64,000 nucleotides of DNA from Chiridota heheva (Eukaryota > Echinodermata > Holothuroidea > Apodida > Chiridotidae), in contig JAIGNY010001647.1 in the NCBI GenBank assembly GCA_020152595.1, positions 1,443,501-1,507,500 on the forward strand. Direction: 5' to 3'. Made by a program: the position numbers and the translations under genes. Positions 25,250 through 36,412 of this stretch are shown piece by piece. Under the pieces are notes generated by a model. That model made no database searches. It was given only the letters and a program-made list of their open reading frames with translations, and was not told where the DNA came from. The number at the start of each line of letters is the position of its first letter. Positions within the stretch are counted from its first letter, which is position 1.

Positions 25250-27350
25250 CTAACATAAATTATGCATTCACTGCAGATCGCTGAATTTTAATCAGTTATA
25301 ATTCAAAAACTATACGTGCTATTAACAAGATTTTAAAATTGTTACATTTAGAATGTAATGCTCTTTGTTGTAAGCTAATTTCTCGTGAGTTAATTTCTAG
25401 GCGTCCATAGACCTTTAAGATAAATACATCTGAAATAGACTTAGCCTCATAAAAGTCCTAAAAATTTCATAGATTTGAAATATACTTAGCCTCATAAAAA
25501 TGCTTTGCGTGAGAAGTACCCATATTTTATAATTTGATCGATCCGTGAAATGAGATTACTAAGAAAAACGTTGGTAAAATAATAACTTCTCGAAGACGAA
25601 AATAATCGCATGGTCATAACGTCGATTCTTCATTGTGACAGCAGTCGTTTCTACATATTGCTCTAATTTCCATTTTAAAATAGATTGTTTGGTTAAGTTC
25701 TATGAAGAAAGCTTATATTTCGTATCGATTTTTGGGAATGAAGTTCCCTTTTTGGGATGTTGACATCGAGCAGGTATTACATTTGTCATAAAACCTACCA
25801 TAAGAACGGCAAAAATATCAAACAATAAAGAAACACAGTGATGCTATGTCCTTAGATTTTTCTTAAAATAAGTACCTTTTGATCCAAATTACAAATCCAG
25901 ATTCCCAGTGTATTTGCTGCGGTTTATAGGGATATCACAGAGCATGCCAATATTATGCCCCCAACATCTACGACATTGCTACTTACAGCCCCCTCACTCA
26001 ATATTTCTGAAATAAAGTACACGCTACGTCCGCTTAAATCATTCCCGAAATAGACACCGTACGTACAGTGTATATATAATTTTACTATATGCATGGAGTG
26101 CGAGGGCAGTGATGCGTAAATTTTCGGTGGCCTTCAGATGTTCGATTTTCTAGCATGTGGAAAAACCGAACATGGCTGATGTAAGGGCGCGAATCTTTTA
26201 TGGGGAAGACGGGGAATTAAATTAACGCTTAATGTTCTGTACAATGTTCTGTGTACATTCCGTCAATTAACATAAATAAATGTTCTTTATGTAAATTTTC
26301 CGATAAAAGTTCGGATTTTCAGTTTTCTTTCAATTTCTTCTACGGTACAACAAGTAGCTGCTTGAACTTTCATTTGTAACACTTATTGAAAAAGAACAAA
26401 TATATGAATTTTTGTCCCCCGGAGTAAACGTTTCGTATCACATTTTCCTGTGGGCGATGAGATAATTCGCGGAAACTATTCAGCATTCAGAAAGCCCATC
26501 CACTTAAGCATAAGCCTAATATATTATTGCAGACATCATTTGATATTCTGCATGCATAAAATACTTACGAAATATTCCATGAGCTTAAATTCCCTTATGT
26601 GTTAAAAGCGAAATTCCAGTTGTATAAGAATCGATTAAGTTGCACACTTGACACCTATGTTGTAACTCTATACAGAGGCGGGGCATTAATCATACCTGTT
26701 TTATTAGATTTTTCCGTTTATCTGGCTAGTTGGACGATGATCGTATAACAGTCAATACTAAATTTGACATGGTGATGAAAAAGCTACAAATCCTTTCGTA
26801 CAAAATATTTTACCTCCAATCTTACATTTTCCTGTTCAAACACAACCGTCACAAATTAATCTTCGCCATAGTAATTTCTTTAATGGAAATATTTTTACAT
26901 ATGAGCAAACTAAAACTGAATTTGCACATCAATTGCGCAAACAGCCCACACATGCACCCATTAGGAGTTGTTAATAAATTTAATAAGATTTCCGATTTAT
27001 AAGATTGAACATTATATTACTTAGTGTCACCCACGCAAATTACCTAATCAGATGTAATCGGGCTCACTTGTTTACGCAAAGTTTGCAACCTAATTTGGAT
27101 TATGGTTTTTGGAAAATAGATTTTTGTTCTAAAAGTATATAATTTTGACAATATCAGTTTTGTGTTTTTACTATTATGATTCTCTGGGAAATGTGATCCT
27201 TAAATACCTGGATTTGGGTTTATAATTGTTTTTAGAAATGGTTTAAAGAAGGTGTAACGCACAGAGATTGAATTGGAGGCAAATATGCAGTAGACAAAGT
27301 GGTGCCGGAAAATGTTCAGATGTCCGTTATAGTCTGGTTGCCAAATGCAA
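25250..27350. other. No gene seen
   Basis: AT-rich sequence with no supported gene. The 90-residue frame at 26730-27002 has no known signature. Confidence 0.6.
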
Positions 27351-27355
27351 ATTTC

Positions 27356-27467
27356 AGTTTTTGCTTAACTCCCAAAACAGTCCGTTTTTGCTTAACTCCC
27401 AAAACAGTCCGTTTTTGCTTAACTCCCAAAACAGTCCGTTTTTGCTTAACTCCCAAAACAGTCGGCA
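27356..27467. repeat. 27-bp tandem repeat, four copies
   Basis: TTTTTGCTTAACTCCCAAAA recurs four times at 27-bp spacing. Because 27 is divisible by three, the repeat keeps two plus-strand frames open, giving repetitive peptides that should not be read as a gene. Flanks 27470-27945 hold nothing recognised. Confidence 0.9.
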
Positions 27468-27945
27468 CAAAATGTTTTTGCATAGAAAAGTTCTACAACA
27501 TGTCCTTAATCAACAATTTAATGATACCACCTTGGCTCATTGGGGAAATTTAAACTATTCAAGATGGCGGAAAAAATGTCCGCTCAAACATAAAATCACC
27601 GTATCTTCTGCGTATATGAGCAAGAAGCATATTTTTTTTGGAAACGTTGTCAATGTTTAGAAAAGCCTTTGGGACAATATGAAAAATTCAATATCTTTTG
27701 TATATGAGCAAAACATGCTTTGTGTGTGACATTATGCCACTAAATTGTATCTGTACATATGTAATTGTACATATGAATATTCATTATCAAAAAATCACTT
27801 CCCTGACCTCCTAAACCTATAACAGGACACATTGATCAAGGCTGTATCGTCTCATTTAATAAAGGGGTTGCAGGATTGCCGCTTCAGCAAATTAGTTGTC
27901 TTTTCTTGAAAGCCTTACAAAAATCTAATTATCTCATAATGTAAA

Positions 27946-28664
27946 CAGTGGTGTCGCTAGGATTTTCCGGTGGGAGGTGGGGAGGGGGTGGAGGGGGGGG
28001 TAAACTTCCCGACATGGGGATACAATTCGAAAAATATTCTAATTCTGATCAAATTTTGTCCCTCCAAATACCCCAAATCGCAGAGCTTCTGGGGTTTAGC
28101 TCCCGGACTTTCACCAAAATCCCATATAGAGATTATGCGATACGTGCAATACAATCTAAATCGCTGACGTATTTCCCTAGAAATAAGGAAATAAGATGGC
28201 AGGCAGGAACGGAGGCCCTCAGCAACATAGTAAGAAGAAGGAGATTGGTCACATGCTGAGAATGAACTCAGATGAAATTGCCAGCACAGCACTGACCTAG
28301 ACACCAGAAGGTAAAAGAAGTGTGGGCAGACCGAAAGAAACGTGGGGGAGAAGCGTAGAGAGGGAGAGAAAGGAATTGGGTTTAAATTCATGGATGGAAG
28401 CGAGACGAGTGGCCACCGACAGAGTAAAATGGAGAACAATGTTCTCTGGCCATATACCCTACGAGGGAAGAAGGAATTAACTCAAGCAAGTCATTAAACG
28501 GAAAAAAAATGTGAATGAAATCTGACTGAATGTGCCATATCAAGGCGTCTAGGGTTTTAAATATCAAAAATTGTTCAACCCAGCCCCAACCATGCATAGT
28601 GGGGTTGTGATTAATGTGGTATCTCCATGGAGGCCTATTTAAATGGCACCTTACTACGCCACTA
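27946..28664. mobile_element. Inverted-repeat element (CAGTGGTGTCGCTAGG end) holding a LINE fragment
   Basis: The left end CAGTGGTGTCGCTAGG is inverted at the right end, where the minus strand reads TAGTGGCGTAGTAAGG. The interior contains G-rich and C-rich tracts and a LINE C-terminal fragment at 28181-28480. TAAA lies next to or overlaps both ends, which may be a 4-bp target duplication. It belongs with the elements at 13045 and 50984 by its ends. Confidence 0.55.
28181..28480 (+). pseudogene. LINE reverse transcriptase C-terminal fragment
   Basis: In two frames joined near 28240 the plus strand reads the usual LINE tail: an arginine-rich stretch, then IGHMLRM, TPEGKRSVGRPKETW, and a final WRTMFSG before a stop at 28478-28480. 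One in-frame stop lies between the last two blocks. It is a 5'-truncated, dead copy. The GRPKETW block differs from the LINE at 2106-5270, so it is probably another family. Confidence 0.75.
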
Positions 28665-30870
28665 AAATTTACTGCCGCAAATTTATCCTCTGCACCCACC
28701 CTTCCCCCTCCCCCTTCCCCTCCCATTCACCCCACCCCCTGCATTAGTAAAAAACTCTGATTAAGCTACTGTTCAACTAAAAATTGTTTTACATATTCGC
28801 GATAGCTTTTCTAGTCGGGTAAAAAGCCGCTGCCCTCCCCCACAACCCCCTCTCTCCTTCTGAGTAAGCCTCGTACAATCATGCTTTCGACAGAAAGTTC
28901 TTTTGTTTGTTTGTTTTCCTTGGTGGATAAATTTAGTCGGACCCCGATAAAATTGTAGATTTTTGTCTCGATCTGTTCGATTGGAACAGCCAAAGACAAT
29001 GCAAAAATTAACCATTTTGAAGAATTTACGTTTTTAAACTAAAGAAAGATGAAGCTTATGTGACTGTTCTGTCTCTCAGTGAATGTACGTACGTGTACCG
29101 CATGCACACCTACTTGTCCTCCGAGTCCAAATTTTCCTCTAACATGTCGCCGTAAAACGAACGGGCTTGGTACGCGCTAAAAAAACAGCGCGTACGCGAA
29201 TATATGTGACGTGGTATTGCATAAACTCTCTCTAAAAAAACCACCTGTATAACCACACGCCGCTAAGCTGCGCGCTACGCGCTCGCATTGTTTTGCTGGC
29301 TTAAATTCACATATACACAATTTGTCAGAAACCTCCCTCTTCCCCACCCTCCCAAAAGAACCCTAGGTATGCTCCTGCGTAAGGTTAACTAGTAGGACCC
29401 CCCAAATTTCCAAATGCCACCCCCCTCCCCCCCCCCCCCCCCAAAAAAAAAAAAAATATATAAAAAAATTACCGTAACGGTGTAATACAAATTCATTGAA
29501 AACAATGCATGCACAAACAGACAACAATGTGAATAATAACAATTCTTATGGGGAAAAGAAGCAATATATGCACAGATATGAACCAAGATTTATCGTAATG
29601 TAAAAACCAAAAACAAATCATTCGTTTGAAGTCATTAACTGAAGGTGATAGTATGATATTCAAGGGGAATCAATATAAATTCCTCAATCGCTATTACATA
29701 AAATATAAATATTTTTTAAACAGGTTTGTAAATCAGATATTTATATATACGTTTTTTTTTTTTATAAACAGAGAATACCAATTTAGAAAGAGAAAACAAA
29801 TTTGATCTTATTAAAACAACCTGGAATATGGGAATGGAAAGCGTTTGGTGTTCAAGGAAGAGCTTGAAACAAGCGCGTGCGTTTAAAAAAAAAAAATCTT
29901 CTCGCAATGGGAATACTCATATCTTTTTATTTTTACTAATTGGTGTATTCCGATTAAATTGATGGTCTATCCGCTCCAAATTTAGCTTTCTATTTCTTCA
30001 ATCTGTAAATTTACATCAAGATGAAAGCATCTTTCAAAACAAAAGTATGAATAGTTTGACTGAAACTACTTACTCATCTGCTTTTCAAAGAAGTTATATT
30101 TATTGTAGTAACAATAACCATCTAATCCTAAACTGATTAAAGGAGCTCTCGACCGAAAGTGAGGGCATCTTTTTGTGATAGTTTCTCAGATATATAGTAA
30201 GGTAGATACTAAACTTTGACGTCAGAGTGAGGTAAGGTGGGTTCTCATTAGAACGTGCGTACACCGTGTACATATGCAAGAATCCGCATTGGATATCATA
30301 TATAGAAGTCTGCTCAGTCGTAACTTCGGGAAGACTTACTTTTCCTTAAATTAGGATTCACTTTTGAATTAAAAATGCAGTAATTACTTGACAAAGAATA
30401 ATTAGTGTATCTTGATTATGTTTTAATTTAATTTACCAAATCATAGAAAATATACAGAATTTCCAAGTCAAATTTTTACCGCACTTGTCTACCTAAACAG
30501 CTGACTGATCAGCTGATTTCCTGGGTGTTGTAGTACGTTATTGCGCTATTACATGTGTACTGATACCACGAATACGTCTACGGAACAGTGTGTAGATGAA
30601 TAGAACGTTCGCTCGAGTAAATTCATGATATCAATTATAAGAGTCTCCCATGTACAGATGAATAGAGATGTTAGTAATAATGTTAGTAATATAAGCCTGC
30701 CTTACTGGTCTTAAATGAGAGCCAGAGGTGGCAAGTGGCAATGTTACGTCTCATGTGATCTAGCCTTTGCTTGATATGGCCAGTACTTAAGTTAGGCTAG
30801 TGAGGGAAGTTACTGTCGCTCAGCTTGCCTTCAGTTTCTTCAATTGAGATACGAACGCTACACTCCGCTT
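28665..30870. other. No gene seen; homopolymer tracts
   Basis: No supported gene. A long C run next to an A run lies at 29428-29457, C-rich patches at 28690-28740 and 28830-28860, and a T run at 29752-29764. The right end is the host flank of the Polinton. Confidence 0.55.
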
Positions 30871-30874
30871 TCAA

Positions 30875-30880
30875 GCATGA
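30875..30880. repeat. Polinton target site duplication, left
   Basis: GCATGA abuts the left terminal repeat and is repeated at 45824-45829. Polintons make 6-bp duplications. One base is ambiguous: if the element begins AG at 30880, as Polintons usually do, the clear duplication is GCATG. Confidence 0.8.
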
Positions 30881-31270
30881 GTAGTATACAAAAGGCTGGT
30901 TCTGGGCCACTTTTGCATCATTTTTGCGTCTTTTTTTGTTTTTACTGCTTCTGGGCCACTTTTGCGTCGTTTTTGTTTTCACTGGTTCTGGGCCACTTTT
31001 GCGTCGTTTTTGTTTTCACTAGTTCTGGGCCACTTTTGCGTCGTTTTTGTTTTCACTAATTGGGCTGTGTGGTTCTGGGCCACTTTCTATGTCGTTTTGT
31101 TTCGGGCTGGCGCACTTTTGTGTTGTTTTTTATTTCCCCCTTTTGTATACTACTACGGGCCACTTTTCATGTCGTTTTGTTTTCAAGCCCCTTTTTTATG
31201 TTGCGTCGTTTTTATAGGTTCTGACGCACTTTTTATGTCGTCTACCCACCTATCTTGAAAATTTATGATA
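30881..31270 (+). repeat. Polinton left terminal inverted repeat
   Basis: The tip GTAGTATACAAAAGGCTGG matches the inverse of the right tip. Inside are tandem units of 37 bp starting GGTTCTGGGCCACTTTTGCG (for example at 30984 and 31021). The inner boundary is the shared block CTTTTTATGTCGTC followed by AATTTATGA. At about 390 bp it is longer than the right copy, because the internal repeats differ in number and because 31139-31153 holds an inverted copy of the tip, CCTTTTGTATACTAC. Confidence 0.9.
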
Positions 31271-31305
31271 GAAAAAAAAAAATATATATATATATCTTTT
31301 TATGT

Positions 31306-34300
31306 TTAATCCCTGTAGCCAAAGGCCCTAGTGGTGGGTGATCCACTCACAACCCAGCGCTTGGTATCGAGAGGTGACAAGGACATTTTATTTATTCGCG
31401 TGCTATATATAATGTGGTGTTCGCTTCTCAATAGATTCATACCATGACGAAATGTCTTGCTCTCATATAGTGTTTCTTTGTACTGCTGATGTATATTTTT
31501 TCACAACATACTTTTTAACACCTTTTGCTTTTCGGATCTCGCTTCCATCTTCCTTCAGGATATTATACATTTTGGGTCGAACCCTATATACTCGCTGATA
31601 AGTACTCCAGCACACTCGTCTCTCATTTTACCAAACAATTTTTTGTTCGTGGTGCTGTGGAGCGGGTGGTCTGTCAGATAATCACTTGTGTCATAGAGGT
31701 GTGACTCAGAACTTCTATCAGCATACACACACTCGCTTTGGATTTCAAGCAGAAGACTATCCGTATCCGTATAGAGAAGATTGCGCCGCTCCCCATATTG
31801 CTCTTTCAGGATATTATAATAAAAATCGTACATCAGATGTTTACTGAGGTCCAGGACACACATCTCAAATTCAAGCGTTTTGTGCAAAATTGATGATGAA
31901 ATTGGTCAAAATAACCCAGCTTGATTTACCAATAAGCAAGCATCAGCCGACGTTTGTGTATGTGTAGGACGACTAGATCATCATCAAATACCACATGCTT
32001 TGCAAACGCGGGCTAGCTATCTACCGGCGAAGCTTGTCATCTTCAGAGGCTCTCACGAGTTTGACGTCTACACGCAGATTTTCCATAGTCTTACCAAAGA
32101 CGCTATTGTTCTTCAGTTTGTAGAGGTCCTTCTCAAAGCTAATCTTGGCCTTCTTGTGGAGTTCTGTATTCATTCTAATGTAGGGTTCCATCCACTTGCT
32201 TTGGTCGAACCGAATTGCACGATGTATTTTTGTCAGCTTCATACCTAGAGAGAGGTAGAGTTGTAAATTTCGGTAGTGCACAACAGCGCTTTTTATCACA
32301 GAAATTGGGAACCAACTTTTCAACATCAGTTGACGAGTTTAGAAGCCCTTTCTGATAATCTGACAGCCACTCCTTTGGAACCTTCTTACGTTCGGGGGCA
32401 AGTGGATATGCATAGCTCCTGAGGATACTCAAGGTCCACCTCGAGTATGTAATCCTTTTCTGCAGCGGGTGAAGGCGTCTCCAGCAAGGGCACTTCATCC
32501 GCCCACTCGAATCTACCCGTGGGTAGTGCTTGACTCATCGCCCAACCATACAGGTTATTCGCATCTAGGTAGAGAATATGATTGTAAGGCTTGGAATCGT
32601 CATAGCCTGAGACGTAAGGGTTGTTGGCTTTAGCATAGCGCTTGGATACCATGGAAATACCACCTCTCATACCTTTCTCAATAAACAGGTGCATGTCATA
32701 GTCAGTTAACACTTTCAATTCTACACCTGTATATTTCAAGAGTGCATCCCAGGATAATCCAGAGCTTGTATAATAGTGTGCTGAATCCAGACCATACTGC
32801 CTCAAGCAAGTCTTCTGATATATCTCGAAGACATCAGCTAGTAGAAGCACATCAGTCCGCAGGTATAGGTCATAATAATCTCTCATAGTATAACATTCGA
32901 ATTACCCCCTTAACCTTCTGCGCATCTTGATGATCCTCATTGGAGATATGTTCCTCCGTAAGCTTGCTATGATAGAAGGCATCTTGCGGAGGTAGGAACT
33001 CCCCAAACCGTTCCCACGAATCCATATACTCATAGGGATAAATCCCCTTACGCAATAACAATTGTCTCTTTTTATCATTCGATTCATATTCAGTTGTGAC
33101 ACGGAAGTCAACGGAGTCGTTAGCCGCAACCAGCTTATCAAATGACGCAAGCAGGAATTGTGCGCTAACGATAAACCTCAACTGACCTAGGGAGAAGGAT
33201 ATATATTTCTCCATGTTATTGGGGATGCAGGTTATCTTTCCTTCCACTTTGCTGATGGCTTGCATGATCAAATGAGAGTCATAGCCCCGCAGGTTATGGA
33301 AAACAACTGGGATTGTGGTTGGTTTGGGGCTCAGGCGCAACTTCAGGCTGCAGGCATCGTGCGCAGCACCTCTGTACTTACCAGTGATATGGCAGTAATT
33401 GCGGACAGAGTCACCATGTAGAGGTTTTTACATATATGACAATCCTGTGCTGTCTGGTGTACGCGCCAATCCTCTCTGGTGATTAGCATAGGTCAAGGGT
33501 TTGCCAGAACTGCTTTGATCTTAATTTCTTCCTGCTGCAAAGACTCATGGAACTTCTCAGCTGCATTTGTCCTCGATATACTACCGGAGGTTCTGTACGA
33601 CCATCGCATCTTACCACAACATACCCATAACCACACGCTTCGTGCTGTTGAGTCTTTTGGGTATTGGATTATTCGGGATTGGATCCAGGACCATCTATCT
33701 TACAGGTCACTGCCTCAAAATCTGCGTAGATTACGTAGGGCGCTGGAAGCTGCTTGTGATAGTTCTGGAAGGACAGCTTGTTTTTGCCTTCTTTCGACAT
33801 CTTAATACATACAGCTGTTTGACCAGGTACCATGCAATCAGGTCTATGGGCCTCGAGCAGATCTTCCCTGGAATAGCCATACAGACACCTCTCACAGAAG
33901 TGCTTACGCCTTTGATTGGCACTTTGATCAAAGAGCAGGCGGCTGAGGCTTTTGACCTACGTGTAGTGGAACTTGCATGCCTTCTCAATCGATAGAAGGT
34001 TGATCCTGGGGATGTTCTTGTCTTGTTTGCTGAGTCTGTGAACAATCATCCCTTTATTTCAACCAAAGACATTAATAGCCAGATTGTTTTGTTTTTCAAT
34101 CTTCCCAATATGGAAGAGTGGAGCTGGAGCCTCCATTCCTTTAAAGTTTAAGCCGTTTTTTGAGGAATACTTGTTGCATCTTTCTGGATATTTCTTGGCT
34201 GGAAACAGAACAGATCGGAGAGCCCAGCGAAGACAGTTATCATCACGATTTTTCACATTGATGATAGTCTTTTTAGCTATGAGTTCTTTCGACAAACAGA

Positions 34301-34653
34301 TATAGGACCCACTGCGTAGTGGTTGATACCGGGCAATATTTAGCCAGAGGTCCTTTACTCTATTCACCATCTATCCTAACCGTCTTTGAGTCCATTTCTC
34401 AAGAGATTCTATCATCTGTGGGGAAAGCGTTGTTGAGCGCTGCATCAATCTCATTCACTTGCAGGACATCCATCTGATGGCTGCGAAATACTGGATTTGT
34501 GAACTCTGTTTCTCCATCGATATTATCCTTCTTTAGTCCCAATCTGAGTGCTAACTGGAATTTTAACCCGCGAAGGGTTCCAACCTCTTCTGCTCCCTTA
34601 CGGTTAATTGCGAGGCAAAGATCATCCAACAGGGCTAGTGGGTCAGCTCCCAA
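31306..34653 (-). pseudogene. POLB: Protein-primed family B DNA polymerase (Polinton POLB), broken
   Basis: This would copy the linear element from a terminal protein primer. Landmarks in order on the minus strand: an N-terminal block at 34399-34653; the KNRDDNCLRWALRS block near 34250; a Cys/His finger and the exonuclease I motif YADFEA near 33700-33930; exonuclease II NLRGYDSH near 33290; exonuclease III YYDLYLRTD near 32880; polymerase motif A YLDANNLYG with its aspartate at 32563-32565; motif [12 protein letters not shown] near 32110; motif C YTDTDS near 31770. The reading ends at 31306-31308 just inside the left repeat. Catalytic motifs remain, but stops and at least five frame breaks separate them. 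The span of about 1,100 codons is normal for the family. Confidence 0.95.
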
Positions 34654-34678
34654 TTAGTCCATCTGCGATATTCATCTG

Positions 34679-34975
34679 TCAACTGCGGAGGTAAATACCA
34701 ATTGTCCCAGGAGCCTGTCTGAACCTTGGTGCAGGCACAGGTTTAGGAGCAGGAACATGCCTCGGTGCTCTATGAGCAGGAACCGACCTTAGTGCTCTAG
34801 GAGCAGGAACCGGTCTGCGGGCTGGCATATACTTATGAGCGATGATGGCATCTATGTAGTCCCTTTCAATATGTTTTCCTTTTTGACCTGATGGGTCATT
34901 AAGGAGAATATTGTTTTGAACCACATAGTTTCTCAACACCTCGACTCTCTCTCTCTCTTCTAAGTGCAGTTTTAT
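34679..34975 (-). pseudogene. SAP-like, proline-rich N-terminal region, probably of POLB
   Basis: An open frame of about 98 codons upstream of the polymerase, on the same strand, with no usable ATG. The first half is a short helical domain resembling a SAP/LEM-type DNA-binding fold (VEVLRNYVVQNN, then an ERDYIDAIIAHKY helix). The second half is a proline-arginine-alanine linker with repeated PAPR or PAPK units. Polinton polymerases often carry such an N-terminal extension, so I read this as the broken start of POLB, but it could be a separate small gene. It ends only 26 bp from the next block. Confidence 0.55.
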
Positions 34976-35122
34976 TTAAGTTATTCATCATACGCTGCTA
35001 TACTATAGTATGCTATTTTTCTAATTGGTCGTAGCACAGATTTGTATACTATGATACACCATATCTCTAATAGGATGTTGCAACAGAATGGTCTTTAAGT
35101 TCTGCGAGCACTTCTTGAAAGT

Positions 35123-35365
35123 TTATACAAGCTTGTTTTTCAATGTACATAGTTTTTCAACAACCCTTCTACCACCGCAACCACAGCAAAGTTGTGTCTG
35201 AGAACAAACACCAGCCCCACACTTGCGGCATAGTACTATTGGACGCTTACGATTTCTAATCACTACTCGATGCTGCCAGCATTGATCATACATAACAGGT
35301 CTTCCACACGTTTCTTTCTTACCTAGCGGTAGCCAATTACACTTGTTCTCTGCACGTACTGACAT
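35123..35365 (-). CDS. Small cysteine-rich zinc-ribbon-like protein
   Basis: An intact 80-residue frame starting with ATG, between integrase and polymerase on the same strand. It has an N-terminal C-x(10)-C pair and a C-terminal cluster, LCRKCGAGVCSQTQLCCGCG, with two CxxC-type knuckles that could bind one zinc ion. The C-terminus is basic. Small zinc-ribbon proteins of this kind occur in Polintons, and a nucleic-acid-binding or transcription role is plausible, but the function is unknown. It is one of the few genes here without a stop or frameshift. Confidence 0.7.
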   Translation of the reverse strand: MSVRAENKCNWLPLGKKETCGRPVMYDQCWQHRVVIRNRKRPIVLCRKCGAGVCSQTQLCCGCGGRRVVEKLCTLKNKLV

Positions 35366-35406
35366 CTTATATCGTTATAATACCCTATCTCTAATTGCAT
35401 GTTGCA

Positions 35407-36381
35407 TTATTTCGGTGGAGGCTCGGTGTTGTGAGGAACGATCAACAACTCTTCACGGAAAAATCCACGGTCCGGACCATCTTGAAGATAGTATAGGACA
35501 GGCTCCCCAGGCTTTGTACCAAGCCGTCTTATCCAATGAACATTGACAGACAACACAGGGTCTGTAGCACGACGTCGACCTCCTTCCAGCTCACCTGGTT
35601 GGTATAGATAACGCATTGAAACATCGGTAGGTACTTTTTGCTCCTCCAAGCCAACAGGGCGATCAGCTGGAGATGCTGATTTCTGTTTCACCATTTTAGC
35701 TTTGATAGCATTAACAGGCTTCTTTCTGATCAGTCGTGTGACTTCGTTGTTCAAAGCTGAAACAACGGCAGGTAGTTTCTCTACCCATTCTGTCGATCTC
35801 TCTCCCTTTGGCAATTCCATTTCCTGAGCATACTGATGTCCGAAGAACCGTTCTGCAAGTGTACGATTAAACCGCTCTGCAAAAGCTTGATCGCGATGAA
35901 TGTCTGGGATTCCACGTCTCACCTCAACATCATGCTTCTTTAATGTATTAATTACATAACCCATGAACTCACGCCCTGGATCCACCTGAAGTAGTTTCGG
36001 CTAATCGAGTGGACTACGATTATAGATGCGAGTAAATGCAGAAGCAACCTGTGTTGAGTACTTCGAATTTAAAGGCTCAGCCTCTTTATACCGACTTGCA
36101 ACATCGACCACAACTAATGCATATTTATAAGTCTAGCGTCCAACTTTGTTATGCGGTAGAAACAAGAGGTCGGCTTCATGGACTTGATTTGGTGTAGAAA
36201 TCTAAAACTTAGGTCGTGCTATATAGTGGGGAGGATACAGGTAGATCTGCCACATAGCCTGCTTCTTTAGCCAAGCTTGGAATTTATCTTCAGATACTTT
36301 TACAGCTTTTGCAAGTTTCTGTATATCTGGAGTTCCTCTCCAATACCCCTGAGGGCTATAATATATCTTTGCTAGTTTCAT
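35407..36381 (-). pseudogene. INT: Retrovirus-like integrase (Polinton INT), three in-frame TAG stops
   Basis: A frame of 324 codons from ATG at 36381, open except for three TAG codons. The rve catalytic core shows a first aspartate in HEADLLFLPH, a second in QVDPGREFMG, and the glutamate about 35 residues later in QAFAERFNRTLAE, a DDE arrangement. A C-terminal block (YQPGELEGGRRRATDPV to FFREELLIVP) resembles the chromo/SH3-like tail of Polinton integrases. The enzyme would join element ends to host DNA and make the 6-bp duplication. All three stops lie upstream of or just before the second aspartate. No frameshift was seen. Confidence 0.93.
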
Positions 36382-36412
36382 CTTATATTAGACATATACA
36401 TATGTATTTAAT
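36382..36412. promoter_or_regulatory. Divergent start junction between INT and capsid genes
   Basis: Only 31 bp separate the integrase start (minus) from the capsid start (plus). The stretch is AT-rich and contains the perfect 12-bp palindrome ATACATATGTAT at 36396-36407. Such a short gap must hold overlapping promoters for the two arms, or the promoters lie inside the coding ends. Promoter function is inferred. Confidence 0.45.

Noticed and set aside
27268..27660. 130-residue repetitive protein with four identical units
   Set aside because: The 27-bp DNA repeat keeps two frames open at once; neither has a recognisable context or start.
33567..34045. Long frames on both strands over the polymerase region (142 and 104 residues)
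   Set aside because: They are shadow frames; the frame carrying YADFEA and the Cys/His finger is the real one and is stop-broken.
35407..36381. Stop-codon reassignment or readthrough (three TAG codons in the integrase)
   Set aside because: Neighbouring genes of the same element also carry TAA, TGA and frameshifts, so decay is the simpler explanation.
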